NCBI RefSeq assembly: GCF_003063415.1
Contig: NZ_NESK01000013.1
Coordinates: 38,048-102,047 of the forward strand
DNA: 64,000 nt
From: Limnohabitans sp. 2KL-17
GTDB taxonomy: Bacteria > Pseudomonadota > Gammaproteobacteria > Burkholderiales > Burkholderiaceae_C
Direction: 5' to 3'
A program made the translations under genes and the position numbers. The notes under the pieces were generated by a model. It worked only from the letters and a program-made list of their open reading frames with translations, was not told the origin of the DNA and made no database searches. This document shows, in pieces, positions 8,474 through 17,006 of the stretch; position 1 is the first letter of the stretch, and the number at the start of each line of letters is the position of its first letter.

Positions 8474-9762
8474 GCCAACACTTTAAAGGCTTTGGTGAAG
8501 AAGTCCTCGGTGCCAAAGTTGCCCGACTTGAGCGTGATGTGCACACTGCCCGCGGCGGAAGGTGCATGGCACCATGGCACGCCTGGGTCGATTTGCGGGC
8601 CGATCTGCAGTTGTGCAATGCCCAGCGCCTGCACGCAGGCGCCCGAGGTTTCGCCGCCCGCGACCACCAGTTGTTTTACGCCCAAGTCCACCAGACCCCG
8701 TGCCACGGCGGCCAGCGCGTCTTCTACCAAGGCACCGGCTTCGGCCACGCCCAGTTGCGCTTGCACTTGCTTAACGGCTTCGGGCGTGGCGGTCGAATAA
8801 ACCAGCACCGGGCCATCTTTCAGGTGAGGCGCAGCCCAGGCCAGAACCTGCTGTACCAGTGCATCACTTTGCCCGTTCATCAAACTTGCGGGGTTGATCG
8901 CCAACGCGGGTCGCCCTGTGGCTTTGAAGTGAGCGACTTGCGCGTTGGTCGCCAAAGAGCAGCTGCCCGACACCACCGCCTGCAAGCCTGTTGCAGCGGG
9001 CAATTGGCTGGCTTGCACCGATGGCTTTAAGCCAAAGTTGGCGGGCAGGCCGACGGCCACGCCTGAGCCGGCGGTGACCAAAGCCATGTCTTTCAAAGCT
9101 GGACCCAACAAGAGCAAGTCGGCGTTGCTGGTGGCGTCGACCACGGCCACGCCAACGCCTTCTGCACGCAAGGCCGCGATGCGTTCGCGGATGGCTGCTT
9201 CGCCCTGGGCCACGGTTTTGTAATCGATCAGGCCCACGGGACGCTTGGTTTGCGCCTGCATCACCCGCACCAAATTCGCGTCCTGCATGGGCGTCAGCGG
9301 GTGGTTTTGCATGCCGCTTTCGTTCAGCAACACGTTGCCAGCAAACAAGTAGCCCTTGAAGACGGTGCGTCCGTTGTCCGGAAAAGCCGGCGTGGCGATG
9401 GTGAAGTCGCAGCCCAGCGCGTCCATCAGCGCTTCGGTCACGGGGCCGATGTTGCCGTCTGGCGTGCTGTCGAAGGTCGAGCAGTATTTGAAATAGATTT
9501 GCTGTGCGCCTTGCGCCTGCAACCACTGCAAGGCCTCCAGCGATTGAGCGATGGCCTCCACTGCAGGGATGGTGCGCGATTTGAGCGCCACCACCACCGC
9601 ATCCACATCGGCCGCCAGCGGCGCATCGGGCACACCAATGGTCTGCACCACCCGCATGCCTGCGCGCACCAGGTTGTTGGCCAGGTCGGTGGCACCGGTG
9701 AAGTCGTCGGCAATGCAGCCCAGTATCAAACCCTTGTTCATGGCATTCATAAACTGGCTCAC
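8470..9762 (-). CDS. otnK: 3-oxo-tetronate kinase (DUF1537 four-carbon acid sugar kinase)
   Basis: ATP-dependent kinase of the DUF1537 family, 430 residues. The substrate-binding N-terminal domain opens with IADDFTGATDLANNLVRAG, whose paired Asp and TGATD are the family signature; the C-terminal nucleotide-binding domain has the glycine-rich VAGGETSGACVQALG. It phosphorylates 3-oxo-tetronate at O4. The initiator appears to be GTG at 9762, overlapping the ltnD stop as GTGA; ATGs follow at 9750 and 9741. It is the diagnostic gene of the operon. Confidence 0.92.
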   Translation of the reverse strand: MSQFMNAMNKGLILGCIADDFTGATDLANNLVRAGMRVVQTIGVPDAPLAADVDAVVVALKSRTIPAVEAIAQSLEALQWLQAQGAQQIYFKYCSTFDSTPDGNIGPVTEALMDALGCDFTIATPAFPDNGRTVFKGYLFAGNVLLNESGMQNHPLTPMQDANLVRVMQAQTKRPVGLIDYKTVAQGEAAIRERIAALRAEGVGVAVVDATSNADLLLLGPALKDMALVTAGSGVAVGLPANFGLKPSVQASQLPAATGLQAVVSGSCSLATNAQVAHFKATGRPALAINPASLMNGQSDALVQQVLAWAAPHLKDGPVLVYSTATPEAVKQVQAQLGVAEAGALVEDALAAVARGLVDLGVKQLVVAGGETSGACVQALGIAQLQIGPQIDPGVPWCHAPSAAGSVHITLKSGNFGTEDFFTKAFKVLA

Positions 9763-10658
9763 TGCGCGGGCTTGGGCAGCTCAATGCCCGGGAAAATCTT
9801 GATCACTGCGCTGTCGTCTTCTTTGGCAAAACCTGCTGTGCTGGCCTGCATGAACATCTGGTGCGCGGTGCTCGACAACGGCAGTGGGAACTTGCTGGCC
9901 CTGGCCATGTCCAGCACCAGCCCCAAATCTTTCACAAAAATGTCCACAGCGGAGAGCGGCGTGTAGTCGGCTGCCAGCACATGCGCCATGCGGTTTTCAA
10001 ACATCCAGCTGTTGCCAGCGCTGTGGGTGATCACCTCGTACAAGGCGGCGGCATCCACCCCCTCGCGCAGGCCCAGTGCCATGGCCTCGGCGGCAGCGGC
10101 AATGTGCACGCCCGCCAGCAACTGGTTGATGATCTTGACCTTGCTGCCCGCGCCCGCGCTGTCGCCCAGCTTGTAAACCTTGGCCGCCATGGCGTTCAAA
10201 AACGGTTCGGCCACGGCATAGGCCGCAGGTTTGGCCGCGGTCATCATGGTCATCTGGCCTGAGGCGGCCTTGGCAGCGCCACCCGAAATCGGTGCATCGA
10301 CATACTGCAAGCCCATGGCTTCGAGCCGAGCTTCCAGCGCCACTGACCAATTCGGTTCGACGGTGGAGCACATCACGAACACGCTGCCGCGCTTCATGCT
10401 GGCGGCGCAACCTGGCGTGCTGCCATCGCCAAACAACACCGCTTCGGTTTGCGCGGCATTCACCACCACCGAAACCACCACATCACAGGCTGCGCCCAGC
10501 GAGGCCAACGAGTCGTGCGCTGTACCTCCGGCGTGGGTAAAAGCCTCGGCCACTTCAAGGCGCACATCAAACACCTGCACGCTGTGCCCGGCCCGCCTCA
10601 GCGATGCGGCCATGCCGGAGCCCATGGCGCCCAAACCAATCAGTCCAATCGTGGTCAT
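9759..10658 (-). CDS. ltnD: L-threonate dehydrogenase (3-hydroxyisobutyrate dehydrogenase family)
   Basis: NAD-dependent beta-hydroxyacid dehydrogenase, 299 residues. The Rossmann motif GLIGLGAMGSGMA is at the N-terminus, the substrate-binding signature DAPISGGAAKAASGQM near residue 120, and the catalytic-lysine helix GAGSKVKIINQLL near residue 170. LtnD oxidises L-threonate (or the matching tetronate) to 2-oxo-tetronate, the substrate of OtnI. Second gene of the operon, 12 bases behind the Bug binding protein and overlapping otnK by four. The exact stereoisomer used (L-threonate, D-threonate or D-erythronate) cannot be read from sequence. Confidence 0.88.
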   Translation of the reverse strand: MTTIGLIGLGAMGSGMAASLRRAGHSVQVFDVRLEVAEAFTHAGGTAHDSLASLGAACDVVVSVVVNAAQTEAVLFGDGSTPGCAASMKRGSVFVMCSTVEPNWSVALEARLEAMGLQYVDAPISGGAAKAASGQMTMMTAAKPAAYAVAEPFLNAMAAKVYKLGDSAGAGSKVKIINQLLAGVHIAAAAEAMALGLREGVDAAALYEVITHSAGNSWMFENRMAHVLAADYTPLSAVDIFVKDLGLVLDMARASKFPLPLSSTAHQMFMQASTAGFAKEDDSAVIKIFPGIELPKPAQ

Positions 10659-10670
10659 GTCTGTTCTTTC

Positions 10671-11645
10671 TCAATCCAGGGTGATCTTGGCGAACGCCGC
10701 CACTTTTTTCCATTGCGCCATGTCGGCCTGCATGAAGCTGGCCAGGCCTTGGGCGTTGGCCCAGGCAGGCTCGGCGCCGGTTTTCAGCATGGCGGCTTTC
10801 ACCTCGGGCTGGTTGGCCACACGCTCCAGCGCTTGCTCCAGTTTTTGCTGTACCGGGGCAGGCAAGCCTGCAGGCGCGGCCACGCCAAACCAGGCAAACA
10901 CCTGGTAACCCTTCATGCCCGCCTCTTCCATGGTGGGCACGTTGGGCAAGGCGCTGCTGCGCTGGGGGGTGGTGACCGCTAGGGCCTTGAGCTTGCCGCC
11001 ATTGATCAGGCCCAGGGCCGAGGGCAGGTTGTCAAACATCATGTTCACCTCGCCCGCCATCAGACCTGTCAGGCCCGCTGCTGCGCCCCTGTAAGGGATG
11101 TGCGTGACGAACGCACCCGACTGGCTTTTGTACAGTTCGGCGCTCAGGTGCAGCGAGGTGCCCTGCCCGTTGGACGCATAGTTGAGCTGGCCCGGCTTGG
11201 ATTGGGCCAGCGCGGTGAGTTCGGCCACCGTGTTGATGCCCGAAGCCGGGTTGACCATCAGCACATTGGGCACACGGCCCAGCAGGGCCACCGGGGCAAT
11301 TTGCTCGGGTTTGTAGGGCAGCTTGCTGTAAAGCGCGGGGCTGATGGTCAAAGGGGGCGACGCCATCAGCAGGGTGTAGCCATCGGCTGCAGCACGGGCC
11401 GCCTCGGCCGCGCCCAGGTTGCCACCGGCGCCGGGCTTGTTGTCGATCACGATGGGTTGCCCCAACTCCAGCGCCAGTTTGGGCGCGACCAAACGGGCCA
11501 TGTTGTCAATCAGGCCACCGGGCGGAAACGGCACCACCAGCTTGATGGGGCGGGAGGGCCAGGCTTGGGCCAGAGCCGGCGAAGCCATAAAAGGTGTGGA
11601 GATGGCCAAGGCTGTAGCGGCCATGAGCCAATTTCTGCGTTGCAT
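10671..11645 (-). CDS. Bug/TctC-type periplasmic substrate-binding protein (tetronate operon)
   Basis: Periplasmic solute-binding protein of the Bug family (tripartite tricarboxylate transporter receptor), 324 residues. A signal peptide ends at ALA-QA near residue 26, followed by the family start WPSRPIKLVVPFPPGG. Conserved GAGGNLGAAEAARAAADGYTL and PYRGAAAGLTGLM segments line the carboxylate pocket. It is the first gene of the ltnD-otnK-otnC-otnI unit, so its ligand is probably a four-carbon sugar acid. No tctA or tctB membrane genes are nearby. The start at 11645 was chosen because it begins the signal peptide and is preceded by an AGGGA site. Confidence 0.87.
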   Translation of the reverse strand: MQRRNWLMAATALAISTPFMASPALAQAWPSRPIKLVVPFPPGGLIDNMARLVAPKLALELGQPIVIDNKPGAGGNLGAAEAARAAADGYTLLMASPPLTISPALYSKLPYKPEQIAPVALLGRVPNVLMVNPASGINTVAELTALAQSKPGQLNYASNGQGTSLHLSAELYKSQSGAFVTHIPYRGAAAGLTGLMAGEVNMMFDNLPSALGLINGGKLKALAVTTPQRSSALPNVPTMEEAGMKGYQVFAWFGVAAPAGLPAPVQQKLEQALERVANQPEVKAAMLKTGAEPAWANAQGLASFMQADMAQWKKVAAFAKITLD

Positions 11646-11989
11646 GGGGGTTCCCTGGTTTGAGTTGATCAGGTCATCATACAAATTTTGAGTGGGCTTG
11701 GCATCAGGGTGATCATGGGGGAGGTGGCATGTCCAGTCCTCAGTCAATCAACGTCTGCCTGCATGACTTGTTGCCCTAAAGTAATTACCTTCGAGAGAAT
11801 TCGTGCGAAGGTGTCCGCGTAGGTCCTATCCGGTCACCTACTTACCTGCGCGAAAAGCCGCACCCACCAACCCCTGGAACACCTCCCCCAGCCATCCAGC
11901 CACGCCCAGTCACCCCAATGCTTGCCTGGTCCTGAAATCCGGTTACCCTCCAAAACTTATCAACATCCTTGCCCTGTCCGGTCCATTCC
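11646..11989. promoter_or_regulatory. divergent intergenic region with candidate GntR operator and inverted repeat
   Basis: These 344 bases separate the tetronate operon from the lipoprotein methyltransferase gene and contain no convincing coding sequence. At 11674-11684 lies TCATCATACAA, which differs at two positions from the perfect TTGTCATACAA in front of the gntR gene at 28.8 kb and has one mismatch to the FadR-subfamily pattern TNGTNNNACNA. At 11787-11793 and 11806-11812 there is a perfect 7-bp inverted repeat (ACCTTCG / CGAAGGT) around a 12-base spacer, a plausible regulator site. Both are sequence observations; the regulators are inferred. Confidence 0.4.
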
Positions 11990-12840
11990 ATGCCCAAGCT
12001 CACCCGCCTTTGGCCCCTTGTGGCCTTGTTGCTGTTGCAAGCCTGCAGCAGCCTGCCGCCCGAAAATTACGCCCCCAAGCTGGGGCAAATGGGCAAGGAC
12101 GTGATGTGGTTGCCCACGCGCGACGAGTTGGTGACCCAACTGCTCACGGCGGCGCAGGTCTCACCCGAAGACGAGGTGGTGGACCTGGGTGCGGGCGACG
12201 GCAAGATTCCGATCGCGGCGGCGCGGCAGTTCGGGGCACGGGCCTGGGGCATTGAATACAACAAGGACCTGGCCGCGCTGGCCCAGCGCAACGGGCGGGA
12301 GTGGCAGACCGTGTGCGCATCGTGCATGGCGACATCTTCAAGGAAGACTTTTCTAAAGCCAGTGTGGTCACCCTGTACCTGCTGGAAGAGCTGAACGCGC
12401 AGCTGCGCCCCATAATTTTGAGAATGCGCCCCGGCACGCGGGTGGTGTCCAATTCATTTTCGATGGGCGACTGGGAGCCCGACCAAGTGATCCGCGTGGG
12501 CAGCCACACCGGCTATTTGTGGACCGTGCCCGCCGTGGCGGCTGGCCAGTGGGCGCTGCAAGGCCTGGATCGCCGAGGCCCCGCGCTGCTGCAGCTGACG
12601 CAGCGTCACCAACGCTTGGGCGGTAGCCTGGCCTGGGGCTCGCAAGTGCAGCCCTTGCTGGGTACTCGCATCGACGGCGCCCAGCTGCATTTCAGTTTCA
12701 TCAATGCCGACGGCCAACTGCAGGCCGCCAAGCTGCAGGTGCAAGGCCAGAACCTGACCGGCGAGCTGGTCGGGCCTTACGGCATGGTCGAGATTCAGCC
12801 CGAGGTCGTGAAGGTCTCCGGGCAAAAAGTTGCGGATTGA
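11990..12840 (+). pseudogene. lipoprotein SAM-dependent methyltransferase, frameshifted
   Basis: Two overlapping reading frames make one protein. The first (from ATG 11990) encodes a lipoprotein signal with lipobox LLQAC (Cys19), then a class I methyltransferase motif DLGAGDGKIPIAAA and acidic GIEYN. After Asn at 12290-12292 the frame goes wrong and ends at 12394; the correct continuation, ADRVRIVHGDIFKEDF, is in another frame and runs to 12840. Restoring one base after 12292 joins them as RN-x-AGVADRV, so a single-base deletion in a GC run is the simplest explanation. The C-terminal part (about 110 residues after the methyltransferase core) is unassigned. It could be a true pseudogene or an assembly/sequencing error. 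Confidence 0.8.
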
Positions 12841-12892
12841 AAGAATCTGACGAAGTGCAGCACCGAGACTTTTTATTCGGGTAAAAGCAGCG

Positions 12893-12917
12893 GCAGCACA
12901 ACATCATTTTGTGCTGC
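12893..12917. repeat. perfect 9-bp inverted repeat before the SDR gene
   Basis: GCAGCACAA at 12893-12901 is mirrored by TTGTGCTGC at 12909-12917 with a 7-base loop. It lies between the broken methyltransferase and the SDR gene. No T-run follows on either strand, so it is not a classic intrinsic terminator; it could be an operator or an RNA hairpin in the SDR leader. Confidence 0.5.
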
Positions 12918-12977
12918 TCACGCGCCAAGCATGCTGGGGGGGTGATCGCCCTCGATCTTTAAAAAGGAAAGCATTTC

Positions 12978-13697
12978 ATGGACATGGTCAAGCAAGTTTT
13001 CATCACCGGCGGCACCAGCGGCATTGGTGCCGCGATTGCCCGGGCATTTGCCGCTACGGGGGCCCGTGTCACGGCCACCGGCGCTACGCCAGCCGAGGTC
13101 GAGGCGACGCAAGCTTGGCCTGCCAATCACCCGATCGCATTTCGTGTGCTGGATGTGCGCCAAGGGGTGGACGTGCGCGCAATGGTCGGTGAGTTTCCGG
13201 CGCTGGATGTGCTGGTCAATTGTGCCGGGGTGATCCGGCGCGAGGCTGAGCTCGACCCCGAGGTGTTCGCGCAGACGGTGGACATCAACTTGAACGGCAC
13301 CATGCGCGTGTGCGCTGCTGCGCGCGAGGGGCTCAAGGCCCGCAAGGGGTGCATCATCAACACCGCCTCAATGCTCAGCTTTTTTGGCGGTGGTCTGGTG
13401 CCAGGCTACAGCGCCAGCAAGGGCGGCGTCGCGCAACTGACCAAGTCACTGGCCATTGCTTATGCGGCAGACGGTATTCGTGTGAACGCGGTGGCACCGG
13501 GCTGGATCGCAACACCCTTGACCCAGGCCTTGCAGGACGATGCAGCACGCACGGCCCAGATTTTGAGCCGCACGCCTTTGGGCCGCTGGGGCCAGCCTGA
13601 AGATGTGGCCGACCCGGTGCTGTTTTTGGCCAGCCCAGCGGCGCGTTTCATCACGGGCGTGATTTTGCCCATCGATGGCGGCTACCTGATCCAGTGA
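12978..13697 (+). CDS. SDR family NAD(P)-dependent oxidoreductase
   Basis: Classical short-chain dehydrogenase, 239 residues. Cofactor motif TGGTSGIG near residue 11, the structural NCAG motif, catalytic Ser in NTASML, and YSASK with the catalytic Tyr and Lys. VAPGWIATPL and the terminal IDGGYLIQ are also typical. Its compact form resembles sugar-acid dehydrogenases such as 2-keto-3-deoxy-L-fuconate dehydrogenase, but the substrate is not determined. AAGGA lies upstream of ATG 12978. It stands alone, convergent with the NIPSNAP gene. Confidence 0.85.
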   Translation: MDMVKQVFITGGTSGIGAAIARAFAATGARVTATGATPAEVEATQAWPANHPIAFRVLDVRQGVDVRAMVGEFPALDVLVNCAGVIRREAELDPEVFAQTVDINLNGTMRVCAAAREGLKARKGCIINTASMLSFFGGGLVPGYSASKGGVAQLTKSLAIAYAADGIRVNAVAPGWIATPLTQALQDDAARTAQILSRTPLGRWGQPEDVADPVLFLASPAARFITGVILPIDGGYLIQ

Positions 13698-13730
13698 GCC
13701 GCCAAAACCAACGTTCTGGCTGGCGCAGCT

Positions 13731-14048
13731 TCAGGGTTGCGGTCCCCAGGGGGCGGACAGCATGAGCTTGTTGTTTTGCTCGCGCATGAGCGGGCGTATT
13801 TTGGCCGCAAACGCCATGAAGGCCGGGTCGGAAAAAACGCCTGCCCAAAAGGCCCGGCGATCGGCGTCGTCGTCAAATTTCCACACATGGATCAATTCGT
13901 TCAGCGCGCCCACATCGCCCGTGAAATAACCCACCAATTTTTGCGGGTGCTTGGCCAGCGCAGGCCAGCCTTCCTGGCCGTAAAGCGCGATGACTTCAGA
14001 CATTTTTCCGACGATCACACTGTAAGTGCGCAGTTCATAAATGGCCAT
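13731..14048 (-). CDS. NIPSNAP family protein
   Basis: A 105-residue dimeric alpha/beta-barrel (ferredoxin-like) protein beginning MAIYELRTYSV, the standard NIPSNAP opening, with a central IHVWKFDDDADRRAFWA strand-helix. Bacterial members often sit in catabolic clusters and their biochemical role is mostly unknown. I chose ATG 14048 because it starts the conserved strand; a longer frame upstream has no family similarity I can see. It is convergent with the SDR and divergent from argE. Confidence 0.85.
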   Translation of the reverse strand: MAIYELRTYSVIVGKMSEVIALYGQEGWPALAKHPQKLVGYFTGDVGALNELIHVWKFDDDADRRAFWAGVFSDPAFMAFAAKIRPLMREQNNKLMLSAPWGPQP

Positions 14049-14207
14049 GAAAACTCCAGGTAATGAGGTGGACGACCCGCCCACTTTAGGGGGACATGCC
14101 CCGTGGGCATGTCGGCAAGGTGACGCCGTGCGCAGGCTTGCTCGGTGAGGCCCTGTAAGATCAAATACGGCTTCACCCGCTCGAGGCCATTTTTGACGGA
14201 GTTTCTT

Positions 14208-15428
14208 ATGAACGCCCCTCTCTCAAGCGCTGCCTTGGCCAATGTGCAGGCAGCCGATCTGGCCGCCCTGCCCCTGATCGAAAAATGGATTGCTTTTGCC
14301 ACTGTCTCGCGTGACAGCAACCTGGCTTTGCTGGACTGGACCGAGGCCTACCTGAACGGTCTGGGCATCAGCTGCAGCCGAACCTACGACGACAGCGGCC
14401 AAAAAGCCAACTTGTGGGCCACATTGCCCGCGCACGACGGTGAAACCAAAATCGGTGGACTGGTCTTGTCGGGCCACACCGATGTGGTGCCGGTGGATGG
14501 CCAGCCCTGGGACACCGACCCGTTCAAGGTCGAGATCGTGGGCGACAAGATGTTCGGCCGAGGCGTCACCGACATGAAGGGTTTTGGCGCCACCTGCCTG
14601 ATGATGGTGCCCGAGTTGCTCAAACGCCAGCTCAAGCGGCCGATTCATTTGGCCTTCAGCTACGACGAAGAGGTGGGCTGCATCGGCGTGCGCCGCATGA
14701 TTGCCGACATGCAGGCCCAAGGCTTCAAACCGGCCGGCTGCATCGTGGGCGAGCCCACCGGCATGCAGGTGGTGATCGCGCACAAAGGCAAGCACTCTTA
14801 TAAAACCACTGTGCACGGTTTTGAGGCGCATTCCTCGCTCACGCCCCTGGGCGTGAACGCGGTCGAGATCGCTTGCGAGTTTGTGGCGAACCTCAAAGCC
14901 ATGCACCGCGAATTGGTGCAAAACGGACCCTTTGACCCGATTTACGATGTGCCGCACACCACCATCCACACCGGCGTCATCGCGGGGGGCACTGCGCTCA
15001 ACATCATCCCGCGCCAGTGCGAAGTGACCTGGGAAATCCGCCATCACCACATGAATTCGCCCGAGGCCTTGTTTGCCCAAGCCCAGGCGTTTGGCCAGAG
15101 CCTGGTGCCCGCCATGCAATCGGTGGCACCCGACACGGGCATCACGCACGAACTCAAATCGGTGCTGCCCGGCTTTGCCACCGAAGCCGACAGCGAGATT
15201 GCCCAGCTGTGTTTTGACTGTGCTGAGGTCGACCCGGCCCACGGCGCGGGCAAGGTCTCGTTTGGCACGGAAGCTGCATTGTTTCATCAGGCTGGCGTGC
15301 CCACCATCGTGTGCGGCCCAGGCCATATTGCGCAGGCGCACCAGCCCAACGAGTGGGTCACGCTTGAACAACTGGCCTGGTGTGAGCGCTTCATGCGTCG
15401 CCTGGCCGACCGGGTGTGCGTGGCCTGA
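14208..15428 (+). CDS. argE: acetylornithine deacetylase
   Basis: M20-family zinc deacylase, 406 residues, converting N-acetylornithine to ornithine in arginine synthesis. Motifs in order: LSGHTDVVPVDG (His near residue 90), GRGVTDMKGFGA (bridging Asp), FSYDEEVGCIGV (catalytic and ligand Glu), IVGEPTGMQ, and the dimerisation-domain segment TWEIRHHH; the last His ligand lies in GPGHIAQAHQPNEW. GGAG is upstream of ATG 14208. It is a single gene followed by a Bug binding protein 37 bases later. Substrate could be another N-acyl amino acid, but the overall pattern is ArgE-like. Confidence 0.88.
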   Translation: MNAPLSSAALANVQAADLAALPLIEKWIAFATVSRDSNLALLDWTEAYLNGLGISCSRTYDDSGQKANLWATLPAHDGETKIGGLVLSGHTDVVPVDGQPWDTDPFKVEIVGDKMFGRGVTDMKGFGATCLMMVPELLKRQLKRPIHLAFSYDEEVGCIGVRRMIADMQAQGFKPAGCIVGEPTGMQVVIAHKGKHSYKTTVHGFEAHSSLTPLGVNAVEIACEFVANLKAMHRELVQNGPFDPIYDVPHTTIHTGVIAGGTALNIIPRQCEVTWEIRHHHMNSPEALFAQAQAFGQSLVPAMQSVAPDTGITHELKSVLPGFATEADSEIAQLCFDCAEVDPAHGAGKVSFGTEAALFHQAGVPTIVCGPGHIAQAHQPNEWVTLEQLAWCERFMRRLADRVCVA

Positions 15429-15465
15429 CGTTTAAATTTTTCGGTCGATTTTCAAGGAAATTCAA

Positions 15466-16434
15466 ATGATTCAACGGCGTGAACTTTTGGCGTCCAGTTT
15501 GGGCGCCGCTTTGCTGACAGCGGTGGGCATGGCCCAGGCCCAATCCACCAAACCGGTGCGCATCGTGGTGCCTTTTGCGGCTGGGGGCGTGCAAGACACG
15601 CTGGCCCGCGCCATTTCACAAGAGATGAGCGCAGCCTTGGGCCAAACGGTCATTGTGGAAAACCGCGCAGGCGCGGGCGGCACCATTGGCACCGGGTATG
15701 TGGCACGTGCAGAAGCCGATGGCAGTGTGATGGTGGCGGCTGCGGCCAGCCACAACATTGCAGGCTCGCTTTACACCAAGCTGGCCTATGACCCGCAAAA
15801 AGACTTTGCACCCCTGGCGCACATCGGCAGCGCAAGCTACGTGCTGATGGTGCACCCCGATGTGCCGGCCAAAACAGCGGCCGAATTCATCCGTTACGCC
15901 AAGGCCAACCCCGGCAAGATGAACTATGCCAGCGCCGGCGTAGGCAGTGCCACCCACTTGGCCATGGCCTATTTCACGGGTCTGTCAGGCACGGACGTGG
16001 TGCATGTGCCCCTCAAGGCCACGGGCGAAGCCATCAATGAAGTGCTGTCGGGCCGTGCCCAGGCGGTGATCGCCGCCAGCATCGGCGCGCTGTCATTTGC
16101 CAAAGACAGCCGCATCCGCTTGCTGGGCGTGACCTCGCCTCAGCGCAGCAAATACCTGCCCGAATTGCCCACCATCGCCGAGAGCGGCTTGCCGGGTTAT
16201 CAGTTTGATTCCTGGTTCGGCTTCCTTGGCCCTGCTGCCATTCCGGCCGCAGAGGCCACCCGCATCAATGCGGCGGTGAGCAAGTTGCTCAAAGACCCGG
16301 CCGTGTTGGCCCGCCTGGACAAGCAAGGCATTGAGCCCCGCGACATGAGCAACGCCGACTTCAGCAAGCTGTTGGCGGCGGACTACGTGCGCATGGCCCA
16401 GGTGGTCAAGGCCTCGGGCGCCAAAATCGATTGA
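15466..16434 (+). CDS. Bug/TctC-type periplasmic substrate-binding protein (orphan)
   Basis: Periplasmic binding protein of 322 residues with a signal peptide ending near MAQA-QS (residue about 25), the family start KPVRIVVPFAAGG, and the conserved NRAGAGGTIGTGYVARAEADG. No TctA/TctB permease genes flank it, as is common for the expanded Bug families of Burkholderiales. It follows argE on the same strand after 37 bases and may share its transcript, in which case an N-acyl amino acid or dicarboxylate ligand would be plausible, but nothing proves this. Confidence 0.86.
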   Translation: MIQRRELLASSLGAALLTAVGMAQAQSTKPVRIVVPFAAGGVQDTLARAISQEMSAALGQTVIVENRAGAGGTIGTGYVARAEADGSVMVAAAASHNIAGSLYTKLAYDPQKDFAPLAHIGSASYVLMVHPDVPAKTAAEFIRYAKANPGKMNYASAGVGSATHLAMAYFTGLSGTDVVHVPLKATGEAINEVLSGRAQAVIAASIGALSFAKDSRIRLLGVTSPQRSKYLPELPTIAESGLPGYQFDSWFGFLGPAAIPAAEATRINAAVSKLLKDPAVLARLDKQGIEPRDMSNADFSKLLAADYVRMAQVVKASGAKID

Positions 16435-16452
16435 TCGGCAGCTCCAGGCCGC

Positions 16453-16896
16453 TCAGTCAGAACCCCGGACCATCAGTACGGGCACGGGGGCCATGCGCAT
16501 GACTTGTTCTGCGCCACTGCCCAGCAAGACGCGGCCAATGCCGCGTCGGCCATGTGTTCCGAGCACGATCAAATCGGCACCCCAGTCGCCTGCGGCATTG
16601 GCCACTGATTCACCCAGGCGTTGTCCGGCCCGGTCTATCAGGTTTGTGTCGGCTTTGACGTTGGCCGCCTTGGCGAGCGCCATGCCGTCTTGCAAAATTT
16701 TGTGACCAGTGTCCCGAGCCAGCTGGATGATTTCGCCGGAATACTCAGGGTTGACCATCAGTGACAACTCGTCAATGCAATAGACGAAGCGAACTTCGGC
16801 TTTGTCGGCCTGTGCAATTTTGAGCGCATAGTCCAGCGCTTTGTTGGATGTGCTGCTGCCATCGATTGGCACCAGAATTTTCTTGAACAAGGACAT
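16453..16896 (-). CDS. universal stress protein UspA family
   Basis: A 147-residue UspA-fold protein starting MSLFKKILVPIDGS, with the ATP-binding signature VLGTHGRRGIGRVLLGSGAEQVMR and terminal VPVLMVR. The GxxGxGRxxxGS arrangement suggests an ATP-binding class Usp. These cytosolic dimers accumulate under stress or growth arrest. GGAGACC precedes ATG 16896. It stands alone, with terminator-like hairpins upstream that belong to the yceI gene. Confidence 0.9.
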   Translation of the reverse strand: MSLFKKILVPIDGSSTSNKALDYALKIAQADKAEVRFVYCIDELSLMVNPEYSGEIIQLARDTGHKILQDGMALAKAANVKADTNLIDRAGQRLGESVANAAGDWGADLIVLGTHGRRGIGRVLLGSGAEQVMRMAPVPVLMVRGSD

Positions 16897-17006
16897 CGTG
16901 GTCTCCACAATTGTTTGCGACCACATTCCCATAAAGGGGCGTGTTTCTGGGCGCATGGGTTGATACCGGCTTCTTGATGAAAGGAGCCCCCATGCTAAAA
17001 AAAAAA

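Noticed and set aside
11803..12255. A 150-codon plus-strand frame in the 344-base spacer
   Set aside because: Proline- and serine-rich shadow that runs into the methyltransferase gene in another frame; no ribosome site.
14223..15371. A 382-codon minus-strand frame
   Set aside because: It is the mirror of argE with biased His/Gln/Arg content.
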